From NCBI GenBank assembly GCA_032139905.1, contig JAQJDB010000006.1:1200915-1264914 (forward strand): a stretch of 64,000 bases of DNA, written 5' to 3'. Shown here piece after piece: positions 45,144-54,527 of the stretch. A program made the position numbers and the translations under genes. Origin of the DNA: Nitrospira sp. MA-1 (lineage in GTDB: Bacteria; Nitrospirota; Nitrospiria; Nitrospirales; UBA8639). How positions within the stretch are numbered: position 1 is the first letter of the stretch; each line of letters starts with the position of its first letter. The notes beneath the pieces were generated by a model. That model was given only the letters and a program-made list of their open reading frames with translations. It was not told the origin of the DNA and searched no databases.

Positions 45144-46982
45144 TCATTGAGCCTTCTTGGACATGTTACGAGCCGACCGGCGTTCGTTGTCGGTGAGGTA
45201 GCGCTTACGCAGGCGCACATTTTTGGGAGTCACTTCGACCAGTTCATCATCTTCGATGAATTCCAACGCGAATTCTAAGGTCATTTCCCGTGGCGGGATA
45301 AGGTGAATGGCTTCATCGGTTCCAGACGCCCGAATATTGGTGAGTTTTTTCTCGCGAAGGGCATTCACGACCAGGTCGTTGCCTTTGTTGTTGACCCCAA
45401 CCAGCATGCCCTCGTAAATATCGACTCCAGGATGGAGGAATATTTCTCCACGGTCTTGAAGACCCCAGAGACCATAGGCCACGGCCTGTCCAGGACCATG
45501 AGCAATGAGCACGCCGGTCGAACGATGAGGAATCTCTCCTTTAAACGGCTGGTATTCATAGAAAATTTGTGACATGACTCCGCTTCCTCTGGTCATCCTC
45601 AATAATTCACCGCGAAATCCTAAAAGGGCACGCGAGGCAATGTGGAATTCCATGCGAACGGTGCCGACCGCGCTGATTCGCAGGTCTTTCATTTCGGCTT
45701 TCCGGCTGCCGAGCGCTTCGATAACCGCACCCTGATAACCGGGGTCTACCTCAATGACCACGAGTTCAACGGGTTCCAGGGTTTCGCCGTCCACCTCCTT
45801 GTAAATGACTTTGGGCGGGGATACCTCTAATTCAAACCCTTCCCGACGCATAGTTTCGATTAAAATGGACAAATGGAGTTCGCCTCGTCCCGAGACGGTA
45901 AATCGCTCGCCACCGTCGGCCTCCTCAACTTTAATACCGACATTCATCATGGCTTCGTGAGCCAGGCGCTCTCGAATGTGTCGGGACGTGAGAAAGCGCC
46001 CCCCGTCCTTCCCGGCCAAGGGGCTGGTGTTATGAGAGAAGTTCATGGAAATCGTCGGTTCATCCACGTTGACGGTCGGTAAGGCAGTCGGGTTTTGAGG
46101 AGAGGCTAAGGTTTCTCCCACCCGAACGTCCTGATGCCCGGCAAGGGAAATAATGTCTCCGGCTTGAGCGGAACCGGTTTCGACCCGGGTCAGACCCTGA
46201 TAGGCCAGAAGCTTGGTGACCTTACCCCGAGAAATGGTGCCATCCCGTTTCACGGCGACGATTTGATTGCCGACTTCAATCATGCCATGGACAATCCGTC
46301 CCACAGCCACACGTCCAATATAGGAATCATATTCCAACATGGTCACCAGCATTTGAAACGGTTGCTCAGGATCAGCCACTGGCGGCAAGACCCGATGGAT
46401 GATCGTGTCCAATAAAGGCTTCATGTCGACGGCAGGATCATTTAAATCCAGGGTGGACTTTCCTTCTTTTCCGGATGCGTACACAATGGGGAAATCTAAT
46501 TGTTCGTCGGTCGCGTTGAGTTCACAAAATAAATCAAATGTCTGATTTACGATTTCTTCGGGCCTTGCACTGGGACGATCGATTTTGTTGATCACCACGA
46601 TGGGTTTGAGATGCAGTTCCAAGGATTTTTTCAGGACGAATTTGGTTTGGGGCATCGGGCCATCAAAGGCGTCCACGAGCAGGAGCACGCCGTCCACCAT
46701 TCGCAGAATTCGCTCGACCTCGCTACCAAAGTCAGCATGGCCGGGGGTATCAACGAGATTGATGCGGGTATCTTTAAAGAGGAGGGAAGCATTTTTCGAA
46801 AAGATCGTAATCCCACGTTCTTTTTCTAATGGATTTGAATCCATAATGACCGCTTCGCCTTCTTTAAATACATGCGCGCCGGTTTGCCTGAGCAGGGCAT
46901 CCACTAACGTTGTTTTGCCATGATCGACGTGAGCGATGATGGCGACATTGCGAAGGTCTTTTCGGCGTTTTTGATTCAGCAT
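45144..46982 (-). CDS. typA: Translational GTPase TypA/BipA
   Basis: A 612-residue ribosome-binding GTPase of the elongation-factor family, involved in 50S assembly and stress growth. It has NVAIIAHVDHGKTTLVDALL (G1), DTPGHADFGSEVERIL (G3), VVINKIDRP (G4), and the EF-G-like domain V followed by the TypA-specific C-terminal domain (FHIASRALLGFRGELL and MTRGSGVMSQIFYEY). An open frame extends the N-terminus to 47204, but the true start is ATG 46982, as the GTPase domain begins within a few residues. AAGGAA lies about ten bases upstream. Confidence 0.94.
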   Translation of the reverse strand: MLNQKRRKDLRNVAIIAHVDHGKTTLVDALLRQTGAHVFKEGEAVIMDSNPLEKERGITIFSKNASLLFKDTRINLVDTPGHADFGSEVERILRMVDGVLLLVDAFDGPMPQTKFVLKKSLELHLKPIVVINKIDRPSARPEEIVNQTFDLFCELNATDEQLDFPIVYASGKEGKSTLDLNDPAVDMKPLLDTIIHRVLPPVADPEQPFQMLVTMLEYDSYIGRVAVGRIVHGMIEVGNQIVAVKRDGTISRGKVTKLLAYQGLTRVETGSAQAGDIISLAGHQDVRVGETLASPQNPTALPTVNVDEPTISMNFSHNTSPLAGKDGGRFLTSRHIRERLAHEAMMNVGIKVEEADGGERFTVSGRGELHLSILIETMRREGFELEVSPPKVIYKEVDGETLEPVELVVIEVDPGYQGAVIEALGSRKAEMKDLRISAVGTVRMEFHIASRALLGFRGELLRMTRGSGVMSQIFYEYQPFKGEIPHRSTGVLIAHGPGQAVAYGLWGLQDRGEIFLHPGVDIYEGMLVGVNNKGNDLVVNALREKKLTNIRASGTDEAIHLIPPREMTLEFALEFIEDDELVEVTPKNVRLRKRYLTDNERRSARNMSKKAQ

Positions 46983-47522
46983 GAGAGTCGGTTCCTTTGT
47001 TGGGCACAACCAGACGAAGCATGAACGACATTGTTCTATGCTGAGGTTGCGTATCGAGGCCGGTCTGAGGAGGTTTGGGCTACGGCACCGGCCAGAACAG
47101 CCGGAGAATGGCTTGGATCCTGCAAGACGGTCGATTCTTGCAAAACCGTACAGGAAGATCAGTTCTAATGCAACTGGTTTTCCTTGACTTTCCTTAAATT
47201 TCAAAAAGCCCCCTCAACGTTTGACGGCCATTCTTTCCCCTTTCCTAAGGAAATTCTTGAAGGTGAGATTCACCGGAACCTACTTAGCCTCCGATTTAAA
47301 CGAAGGCGATATACCGGGGCGAATTAGGCGGGCTTTAGAGTTTCAAGACGATGGACTTACGTCGGGTAAAACCGATAAACGCAAAATGGTCTCATGATAG
47401 GGTGGAAGAGGTTTTCCCGTTCGCTCCAGGTGTTGGGCCAGGATATTTTAGCTGAGACAGGGCCCTTTACCATGTTATGCTGAGGTTATCCCCATCCCAA
47501 ATACAAAGGCTTGCGTAGGGTA
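46983..47522. other. Intergenic region between typA and a two-component operon
   Basis: A 540-base divergent gap. The 5' part is the untranslated extension of the typA frame; the rest has no protein-like frame. It should hold the typA promoter and that of the response regulator. Confidence 0.5.
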
Positions 47523-48200
47523 ATGAAGATCCTCGTGCTGGAAGATGATCAGGAAACGGCGTCCTATATTGCCAGTGGTCTAATCGAGGAAGGATACGTG
47601 GTCGATATTGCTACGGATGGGAAGGAAGGGTTTAAAAAGGCCATCGATGAGGTGTATGAAGTCTTGATTGTTGATCGGATGCTACCCAGTCTTGACGGGA
47701 TTAGCCTGGTCAAAGGACTGCGAACTACGAATGTGAAAACCCCAGTACTCTTTCTCAGTGCCTTGGGTGGGATTGATCACCGAGTCGAAGGACTCCAATG
47801 TGGTGGTGATGATTATCTCACTAAACCCTTTGCCTTTTCGGAATTAAAGGCTCGAGTTGAGGCTCTGCGTCGTCGTCCGCCCATGTCAATGATTGAGACA
47901 CGGTTGCGCGTCGGGGATCTTGAAATGGATTTACTCACCCGAATCGTAAAACGGGGAGAGGTGTGCATTGAGCTTCAGCCTCGGGAATTCCGCCTGCTCG
48001 AATATCTCATGCGAAATGCCGGTCAGGTGGTGACCCGCACCATGCTGCTCGAGCATGTATGGGATTTCTATTTTGATCCCCGGACCAGCGTGGTCGACAC
48101 GCATATCAGCCGTCTGAGGATGAAAATCAATAAAGGCTTTACACAGCAACTGATCCATACCGTCCGCGGCACGGGTTATCGTATGAGTGCCGATGCGTAA
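47523..48200 (+). CDS. OmpR/PhoB-family response regulator
   Basis: A 225-residue DNA-binding response regulator. The receiver has KILVLEDDQETASYI, phosphoacceptor in VLIVDRMLPSLDG, a Ser/Thr switch in LFLSALGG, and DYLTKPFAFSEL. The C-terminal winged helix has LQPREFRLLEYLMRNAGQVVTRTMLLEHVWDF and VDTHISRLRMKI. The ATG at 47523 is used; a TTG at 47511 is the longer alternative. Its last codons overlap the kinase gene. Confidence 0.93.
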   Translation: MKILVLEDDQETASYIASGLIEEGYVVDIATDGKEGFKKAIDEVYEVLIVDRMLPSLDGISLVKGLRTTNVKTPVLFLSALGGIDHRVEGLQCGGDDYLTKPFAFSELKARVEALRRRPPMSMIETRLRVGDLEMDLLTRIVKRGEVCIELQPREFRLLEYLMRNAGQVVTRTMLLEHVWDFYFDPRTSVVDTHISRLRMKINKGFTQQLIHTVRGTGYRMSADA

Positions 48201-49590
48201 GCTTCTACGGACGGCCAGTTTCCGATTAACCCTTTTCACCGCGTGCCTGTTTGCGGTTTTTGTGATCACCACATTTGTCGTTTCCTATTGGATAGCCGTC
48301 CGGTATCTACTTGAGCGTGTTGACGGAGAAATCACCTGGCAGATTCAGATGCTCGTCAAGGAGTATCAGGCCGGATCTCTTAATTCGGCGAATCCCGATC
48401 TGGTGGAACCGGGGACTTACCTTCTGTTGCGGGATAGCGCCGGAAGATCAATTGTTCAGAATTTGCCGTCAGGGGCTCCTGTCCGAAAATGGTTTCAGGA
48501 GCTGCCACCGAAAGAAATCCCGATTGATCATGCATCACATAAACTTCGCGCGCAGACGGTGTTGTTACCGGATGGCACCCAATTGACGGTCGGGCAGGAT
48601 TTAAGAGATCTTGAAGCGGCGAAAGAATTTTTACGGCAAGCGTTTGGCTGGTTGTTAGCCGCTATTCTCATATTGGGGCTTGCCTGTGGAGCGATTGTGA
48701 GCGCCATTACTTTGCGACGTGTGGAAGAAATCAATCTCACTGTGGGGGACATTATTAATGGGCACTTTGACCGTCGTATCTCTCTTAAGGGAACCCATGA
48801 CGAATTTGATCGGTTAAGTCGCCAAATTAATCTGATGCTGGCACAAATTGAAAAATTGATGGGAGGATTGCGCCAGGTTTCAATAGATATGGCTCATGAT
48901 TTGAGGACGCCGTTGTCGCGGATGCGACAGAAACTGGAAGGAGCGCGTAACAGGGCGACCTCTCTGGAGGATTATGAGCAGGCTATTGATCAGGCCCTCA
49001 AACAAAATGATGAAATCCTGGAAACGTTCAGTGCCCTTTTGGGAATCGCACAGTTGGGCTCTGGTGCCTACCGGCAGAAATTTCATGAGATCTCACTCAG
49101 TGAAATCTTTGAAATCCTTGAAGAAACCTACGCCCCGATTGCCGAGGAGCGTCATCAAATTCTCTTTGCGACCATCCAACCGGATCTGCAGTTCCATGGG
49201 GATAGCAGACTGATCACCCAAATGCTCGTCAACCTCTTGGAAAATGCCATTCGCCATTCCCCGTCAGGTGCCCGAATCTCTCTCATCCTTTCTCAACGAC
49301 TATCCGGGGTAACGGCCGTCATTACCGATACGGGACCTGGCGTTCCGGAATCCGAACGAGAAAAAATTTTCCAACGCTTTTATCGACTGGAAACCAGTCG
49401 AACGTCAACCGGTAGCGGGCTTGGCCTTAGTTTAGTTTTGGCGATTGCGGATCTTCATGGAATCCGTATCAGTCTTTCCGACAATCATCCAGGATTACGT
49501 GTGACACTGGAATTTCCCATGCACAATGCCCAGTTGTACAAAAAACCCGCAACCTTACCAATCCGTAATAATTTAAAACAGGTTCGGTAA
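48193..49590 (+). CDS. Sensor histidine kinase (HAMP, HisKA, HATPase)
   Basis: A 465-residue inner-membrane kinase with two membrane helices (about 10-32 and 150-172) and a periplasmic domain between them. Then come HAMP (RRVEEINLTVGDIINGHFDRR), HisKA with SIDMAHDLRTPLSRMRQKLE, and HATPase with NLLENAIRHSPSG, DTGPGVPESERE and GSGLGLSLVLAIADLHG. The gene overlaps the response regulator by eight bases (ATGCGTAA). It is a typical EnvZ/CusS-like pair. The stimulus is unknown. Confidence 0.9.
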   Translation: MRKLLRTASFRLTLFTACLFAVFVITTFVVSYWIAVRYLLERVDGEITWQIQMLVKEYQAGSLNSANPDLVEPGTYLLLRDSAGRSIVQNLPSGAPVRKWFQELPPKEIPIDHASHKLRAQTVLLPDGTQLTVGQDLRDLEAAKEFLRQAFGWLLAAILILGLACGAIVSAITLRRVEEINLTVGDIINGHFDRRISLKGTHDEFDRLSRQINLMLAQIEKLMGGLRQVSIDMAHDLRTPLSRMRQKLEGARNRATSLEDYEQAIDQALKQNDEILETFSALLGIAQLGSGAYRQKFHEISLSEIFEILEETYAPIAEERHQILFATIQPDLQFHGDSRLITQMLVNLLENAIRHSPSGARISLILSQRLSGVTAVITDTGPGVPESEREKIFQRFYRLETSRTSTGSGLGLSLVLAIADLHGIRISLSDNHPGLRVTLEFPMHNAQLYKKPATLPIRNNLKQVR

Positions 49591-49879
49591 GATTCATTCG
49601 TGTATAATTGGGAAATTATTAACCGTTCAGATCTTTTACTTCTCAAATTTTTCTACGTTGGGACAAGATCGGAGCTTCACAAAGGCGAAATGGGGCAGAA
49701 CTTTCGGAATGACGATCAGAATGAATCCTCGTGCCAACAAGAATGACATCCCCCCCCAATTCCGAACGATCAACGGGATTCGATTTCAAACTTCACGGGC
49801 AGCATAGGCTGCTAACAAACCCTATTTCCCCATTCTGGAACTGTTCCTGCCTTAGCGCTTGAGTGTATGGAGGTTATGT
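49591..49879. other. Region upstream of the radical SAM gene
   Basis: A 289-base gap. A TATAAT-like element lies near 49604-49609 (after TTCATTCGTG), which could be a promoter -10 box. No other feature is seen. Confidence 0.3.
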
Positions 49880-51469
49880 ATGCGTCCACGTCGAGTGACG
49901 ATATTGGATCTTGTTACGAAGGGACCGACCAATTCTCTCTATGCCCGGGTCATGAATCAAAACCTGGCGAGCATTATGCCGCAGGTCGTTGGGGTGTGGT
50001 GTGAAGAATTAGGCCATCAGGTTCGCTTTGTCTGCTATACCGGTCGTGAAGATCTTCACCGGGAATTGCTGGATGAGACGGATATTGTGTTTATCGGGGC
50101 TTTTACCCGGTCCGCTCTGACCGCCTATGCCATCAGTAGCATGTTTCGAGCTCGAGGGGCCGTGACGGTACTGGGCGGGCCTCATGCTCGGAGCTATCCG
50201 CAGGATGCGGCCAAGTACTTCGATTATGTCGTGGGGTTTACGGACAAGAATCTCATTCAGGATATTCTGGCGGATTGTGCGCAGCATCGTCCTCTAGGAG
50301 TTCAGCTCGCAGCAACCCGGCAACCGACCGCGTTGCCTGGAGCGAAGGAGCGCTGGAAATTTATTGAGCCAACCATCGCCAAGGCGCCCACGTCATTTAA
50401 AGTGGTGCCGATGATCGGCAGCATGGGGTGTCCCTATACCTGCGGATTTTGTGTGGACGCCAATGTCGACTATCAGCCCTTGTCGTTTGACCAGATTAGC
50501 GAGGATCTCAAATTTCTTCGGACAAAGTTGAAGCGACCGATTGTGGCCTGGCACGACCCAAATTTCGGGGTGCGGTTTCAGGAATATATGAATGCCATTG
50601 AAACGGCGATTCCACCCAATAGTATTGACTTCATTGCAGAAAGTACCCTGTCGCTCCTGGCCGAACCGCACCTGAAACGCTTAAAACAAAATGGATTCAA
50701 GGCGATTTTGCCGGGTATAGAGTCGTGGTATGACATGGGCGATAAGTCACGGACCGGTCGCCACACCGGACAGGACAAAGTGAGGCAGGTGGCCGATCAT
50801 ATCAATCTGATTCTCCGCTATATCCCCTATGTCCAGGTGAATTTTGTGTTGGGCTTGGATTCCGACAAGGGACCTGAACCGTTTGAACTCACCAGGAAAT
50901 TTCTGGATTTAGCGCCCGGGGCCTTTCCGGCATTTTCCCTATTGACGGCATTTGGCCAGGCCGCGCCGTTTAATCGGGAATTGCAACGGGACGGTCGGGT
51001 GCTCCCGTTCCCTTTTCATTTTCTGGATAATAATCATGCGATGAATGTGCGGCCCAAACATTATGCCTGGCCGGAATTTTATGATCATGTCGTGGATCTG
51101 TCACGGCATGCGTTTTCCTGGCCGATGATTGCCAAGCGGGTAATGCTGAATCGTGGCTGGGTTCCCAGATGGTTTAATTTCATTCGGTCGGTGTCGAGTG
51201 AAGGGTTTGGCCGGATCAAGTATCACACCAAGATCAGAGGACTGATGGATACGAATGTGTCGTTCCGAAAATTTCTGGAAGGGGAAACATCAGAACTTCC
51301 AATGTTCTATGCCAGGAAAATCCGCGGAAAATTAGGTTCGCTCTATGACATGCTTCCTGAAGGGGCCACGATGCATGATCATCATGCGTACCTTAATTCC
51401 TATCAGGACCCGATTCCTCCTCTTGTCGCATTAAGCCCACTCCCCAAGGTAGAAAGCGCGGCTATATAA
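49880..51469 (+). CDS. Radical SAM protein with N-terminal B12-binding-like domain
   Basis: A 529-residue cytosolic enzyme. The N-terminal part (about 1-130) has an alpha/beta pattern like cobalamin-binding domains (VTILDLV, IVFIGAFTRS, TVLGGPHA), although a full B12 signature is not obvious. The radical SAM core starts at GCPYTCGFCVD with the 4Fe-4S cysteines Cys184, Cys188 and Cys191. The C-terminal part is hydrophobic in places and probably substrate-specific. TGGAGG precedes ATG 49880 by six bases; a TTG at 49859 opens the same frame. A desaturase and an ICMT-like methyltransferase follow, suggesting lipid modification (inference). Confidence 0.82.
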   Translation: MRPRRVTILDLVTKGPTNSLYARVMNQNLASIMPQVVGVWCEELGHQVRFVCYTGREDLHRELLDETDIVFIGAFTRSALTAYAISSMFRARGAVTVLGGPHARSYPQDAAKYFDYVVGFTDKNLIQDILADCAQHRPLGVQLAATRQPTALPGAKERWKFIEPTIAKAPTSFKVVPMIGSMGCPYTCGFCVDANVDYQPLSFDQISEDLKFLRTKLKRPIVAWHDPNFGVRFQEYMNAIETAIPPNSIDFIAESTLSLLAEPHLKRLKQNGFKAILPGIESWYDMGDKSRTGRHTGQDKVRQVADHINLILRYIPYVQVNFVLGLDSDKGPEPFELTRKFLDLAPGAFPAFSLLTAFGQAAPFNRELQRDGRVLPFPFHFLDNNHAMNVRPKHYAWPEFYDHVVDLSRHAFSWPMIAKRVMLNRGWVPRWFNFIRSVSSEGFGRIKYHTKIRGLMDTNVSFRKFLEGETSELPMFYARKIRGKLGSLYDMLPEGATMHDHHAYLNSYQDPIPPLVALSPLPKVESAAI

Positions 51470-51632
51470 GAACAAGTCAGGACTGCATTATCGCATACCT
51501 CAGCCTCAGTCTTTCAGATGGCTACTCGGGGTTATGCGTGACTCTGGGATTTTCCACTTAGCCTTCCCATTCAGCAGACCAATAGATCGCCAACCTTAAT
51601 AATCGGGAAAAATTCAAGCAGGTTTCTCAAAG

Positions 51633-52766
51633 ATGAAGTCAAGAGGCCATACCATCGTGATCGCCAGGAACGAGACGCCCAAGATTGTCGACAAGGGTCG
51701 TGGAAATTTTATTCGCGTTCTTCGGGCCCGTGTTGATGACCATTTCGCGGGCAGGAATCGCCGTGATGATCTACGCCTGTATCTGAAATCAGCAATCGTT
51801 CTTATCTGGTTTTTTATCTCGTTTGGTATGCTGTTGGCCAGCTCAAACGGTGCATTTCAACTGCTTCTTTGTGTGTCAACGGCCTTCGCCGCCTGTGGGG
51901 TCGGATTCAACATCTTCCATGACTCGATCCATAATTCTTTTTCGGCCAACCCCACCGTCAACCTGTTCCTTGCACGGAGCTCCTGCGCCATGTTAGGCGT
52001 CAGTCGGTATTTCTGGCGCCATAAGCACAATGTTCTGCACCATAGTTATACGAATATACTGGAATGGGATGATGATTTGGAGACAAGAGGGGCCCTGCGG
52101 ATGAGTCCTCGGCAGGCTTGGGAAAAAAAATTCAAGCATCAGCATCTGTATTGCTGGTTCCTCTATGCGTTGTCCACGATCGAATGGATCTTCATAAAAG
52201 ATTTTGTCCACTATTTCACGATGAGGATCAATCAATTTCAGAAATATCCATCAATGTCGAGCAGAGATGAAATCGAATTCTGGACATTTAAGGCGATGTA
52301 TTTTTCCGTGTTCATCGTCACGCCTTTCCTTTTTCAGCCGTTCTGGAAATGTGTCGTAGGTCTGGTGATTTTCCACCTCACGCTAGGTCTGAGTGTGACC
52401 TTGATCTTCAATCTGGCTCATATCATGGAAAAATCCGCGTATCCGAAATCGCGGGGAGAGAATCCGCCTAATGTCGAATCCGAATGGGCAGTCCTCCAGC
52501 TAGCCACAACAGTAAATTTTGGAAGAAATAATCAATGCCTCACATGGTTTTCGGGGTGCCTGAATTACCAGATCGAGCATCATCTATTTCCTAAAGTGAG
52601 TCACACGCATTATCCGGAGATCAGCAAAATCCTCAGACGAACTGCCGCAGAGTTCCACATTCCTTATAATGATTGCCCCACCTATCTTTCCGCACTGAAG
52701 AGTCACTTTCGCACATTGAAAGCGTTGAGTGAGTTACCCCGCTTGGGTGTTCATCCTGTGCCTTAA
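51633..52766 (+). CDS. Membrane fatty acid desaturase
   Basis: A 377-residue integral membrane di-iron enzyme that introduces a double bond into acyl chains. The three histidine boxes are FHDSIHNS (HxxxH), HKHNVLHH (HxxHH) and QIEHHLFP (QxxHH). The Gln-start box is typical of front-end or acyl-lipid desaturases. Four or more membrane helices are seen, such as SAIVLIWFFISFGMLLASS. It has no fused cytochrome b5. It lies downstream of the radical SAM gene, about 160 bases away. Confidence 0.88.
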   Translation: MKSRGHTIVIARNETPKIVDKGRGNFIRVLRARVDDHFAGRNRRDDLRLYLKSAIVLIWFFISFGMLLASSNGAFQLLLCVSTAFAACGVGFNIFHDSIHNSFSANPTVNLFLARSSCAMLGVSRYFWRHKHNVLHHSYTNILEWDDDLETRGALRMSPRQAWEKKFKHQHLYCWFLYALSTIEWIFIKDFVHYFTMRINQFQKYPSMSSRDEIEFWTFKAMYFSVFIVTPFLFQPFWKCVVGLVIFHLTLGLSVTLIFNLAHIMEKSAYPKSRGENPPNVESEWAVLQLATTVNFGRNNQCLTWFSGCLNYQIEHHLFPKVSHTHYPEISKILRRTAAEFHIPYNDCPTYLSALKSHFRTLKALSELPRLGVHPVP

Positions 52767-53280
52767 AGAGCTAGCTCCTCTTCCTGAAAGATCCAGTCCC
52801 TAATGGGTGAGTAGGAGTAGGATGATGAAAGAACGCATCATGGGGTCACAAATTTTGATGGTGTGTTGGGGTAACCCCGCCAAAACCAGAAGGAATCACC
52901 GAATCTTTGTGTGGCGGATGTATGAAGGACGGAATGGGGGAAGGGGCACAGGTTGAAGACGCACAGTCCAGGCCCCTTAAAAAATGCGATCATTCGCACA
53001 AGTGCTGCAGAAGGACCTGAACGTGAGGGAAGCCACATCGATCCTGAAAGAAAAATTCACCATTGGAAACACTGGTCCGTTTTAATTTTCTGCTGAGTTT
53101 TGGCATTATTCTTTTACCCTTTTCCTCTTCTTCAATTATCCCTTCTTTGTAAGAGGAGACCAAGGGAGGTAGGAACGGTTGATAGCTTTCCCGCCCCCAG
53201 GAGTGAAGACATCCTCAAATCCATGAGGAGACCATCTAAAGGCTTCAACATCCTTTACCCACATTATATTCAGTGTGGTT
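52767..53280. other. Intergenic region, nothing specific seen
   Basis: A 514-base gap between the desaturase and the membrane methyltransferase. No RNA gene, repeat or convincing frame was recognised. Short frames on both strands have chance-like composition. Confidence 0.5.
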
Positions 53281-53754
53281 ATGAGCCCTGAGCCTGACAA
53301 AAAAGGTGCAGCGGTCAAGGTTCCGCCGCCACTCATTGTTCTAGTCGTCCTGCTTCTGGCCTATGCTCTGGAGTACGTGGTTCCCCTCAGGATTCCACAG
53401 TCATCGGTTTTAGATTTTGCCGGGTATGCATTGGTCGGGATTTCACTCTTACTCATCGTTATCACCTCAAGGTCATTCCGGCGTCTGAACATACACATTG
53501 AACCCTGGAAGCCAACTACGAAGATCATCACGACCGGGTTCTTTGGTATCTCACGCAATCCGATTTATCTGGCGTTGTGTGCCATGTGTATCGGTGCCGG
53601 CATGATTCTTCATAGTTGGTGGGTGTTGTTCGGCGCGATCCCTGCAGCCCTGTTGCTCTACCATTTCGTCATCGCACGCGAAGAGGCCTATCTTGAACAA
53701 AAATTCGGGGAGGCCTATGTGCAGTATAAAGCGAGCGTCAGACGCTGGCTGTGA
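53281..53754 (+). CDS. ICMT/PEMT-like membrane methyltransferase
   Basis: A 157-residue inner-membrane protein with about four hydrophobic helices. The family marks are TTGFFGISRNPIYLALCA (RNPxYL) and the C-terminal REEAYLEQKFGEAYVQYKASVRRWL (EE..L...FG..Y..Y...V.RW). These are typical of isoprenylcysteine carboxyl methyltransferase and phosphatidylethanolamine methyltransferase-like proteins, which use SAM at the membrane. The substrate is unknown. ATG 53281 is used; a GTG at 53275 is an alternative. The ribosome binding site is weak. Confidence 0.88.
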   Translation: MSPEPDKKGAAVKVPPPLIVLVVLLLAYALEYVVPLRIPQSSVLDFAGYALVGISLLLIVITSRSFRRLNIHIEPWKPTTKIITTGFFGISRNPIYLALCAMCIGAGMILHSWWVLFGAIPAALLLYHFVIAREEAYLEQKFGEAYVQYKASVRRWL

Positions 53755-53909
53755 TCTCATCGATGAGCGATGTGAGGATTTTTTCTACGCCGTTTTTACG
53801 CCACGTCATGTGCTGGAACACTTCCGTTAGGTTTGCCACACCTGTCTGTTTCTCATGCTATGCTTCATATTCTGTTATGAGAATTCACTGTTCATACTCC
53901 TACTCGATT

Positions 53910-54527
53910 TCAATTCTCTACCGCTGACGCTTTTTCTGCTTTCACCACATACCGGAGCGGCCCTCCGGGTATGAGGGCATCAAAGGGGTAACAGGTCGTT
54001 AAGATCAAAGTTTCCGCCTGGTCATAATTGCCAAGACGAGTGTGTCGACTATCCACCACGGTGAGTTCCTGAACGGTAAAAGCCGATCGATGGCCGGTCG
54101 GCCATTCCACATAGATGAGATCGTCTTCCAGAAGATATTGTAAGAATTGAAAGTGTGTATCGCGATGTCCGCTCACCACGATGCTGCCAGGTTCACCAGG
54201 CTTTATACTTTTGGAAAGCTGCCCAGGCCCAAAGGCTAACGATGGTCCGCTGGCATCGGCCAGGATAATCTGGTCGATGCCATGTCGCGGAACAATCAGT
54301 CGTCCCACCGGCCAGGTGTCGGCCCATGGCCAGGGCTTGGCTGGCTGCTGTGTCTTGAGAGTCGTACTCCACGCCTGTTGCAAAAGCCATTGTGCGGCAA
54401 TAGCCTTCATGGGCATCCACAGCCCCTGACCGATCAAACAGATTCCCAGGACCAACATCAGGCTTCCCAATACTCGACGCACACGCGGTATTACGTCCGT
54501 GCGGCTTGTTGTCGCGTCCATAACCAT
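53910..54527 (-). CDS. Class GN-type sortase
   Basis: A 205-residue membrane-anchored transpeptidase. A hydrophobic anchor lies at about 20-36 (LGSLMLVLGICLIGQG). The catalytic triad is His121 (VSGHRDTHF), Cys179 (LTTCYPF) and Arg192 (GGPLRYVV). It matches the class GN sortases of Gram-negative bacteria that serve a single neighbouring target. The gene starts 37 bases inside the 3' end of the target gene, so they are translationally coupled. The enzyme should cut the C-terminal signal of that target at the membrane. Confidence 0.88.
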   Translation of the reverse strand: MVMDATTSRTDVIPRVRRVLGSLMLVLGICLIGQGLWMPMKAIAAQWLLQQAWSTTLKTQQPAKPWPWADTWPVGRLIVPRHGIDQIILADASGPSLAFGPGQLSKSIKPGEPGSIVVSGHRDTHFQFLQYLLEDDLIYVEWPTGHRSAFTVQELTVVDSRHTRLGNYDQAETLILTTCYPFDALIPGGPLRYVVKAEKASAVEN

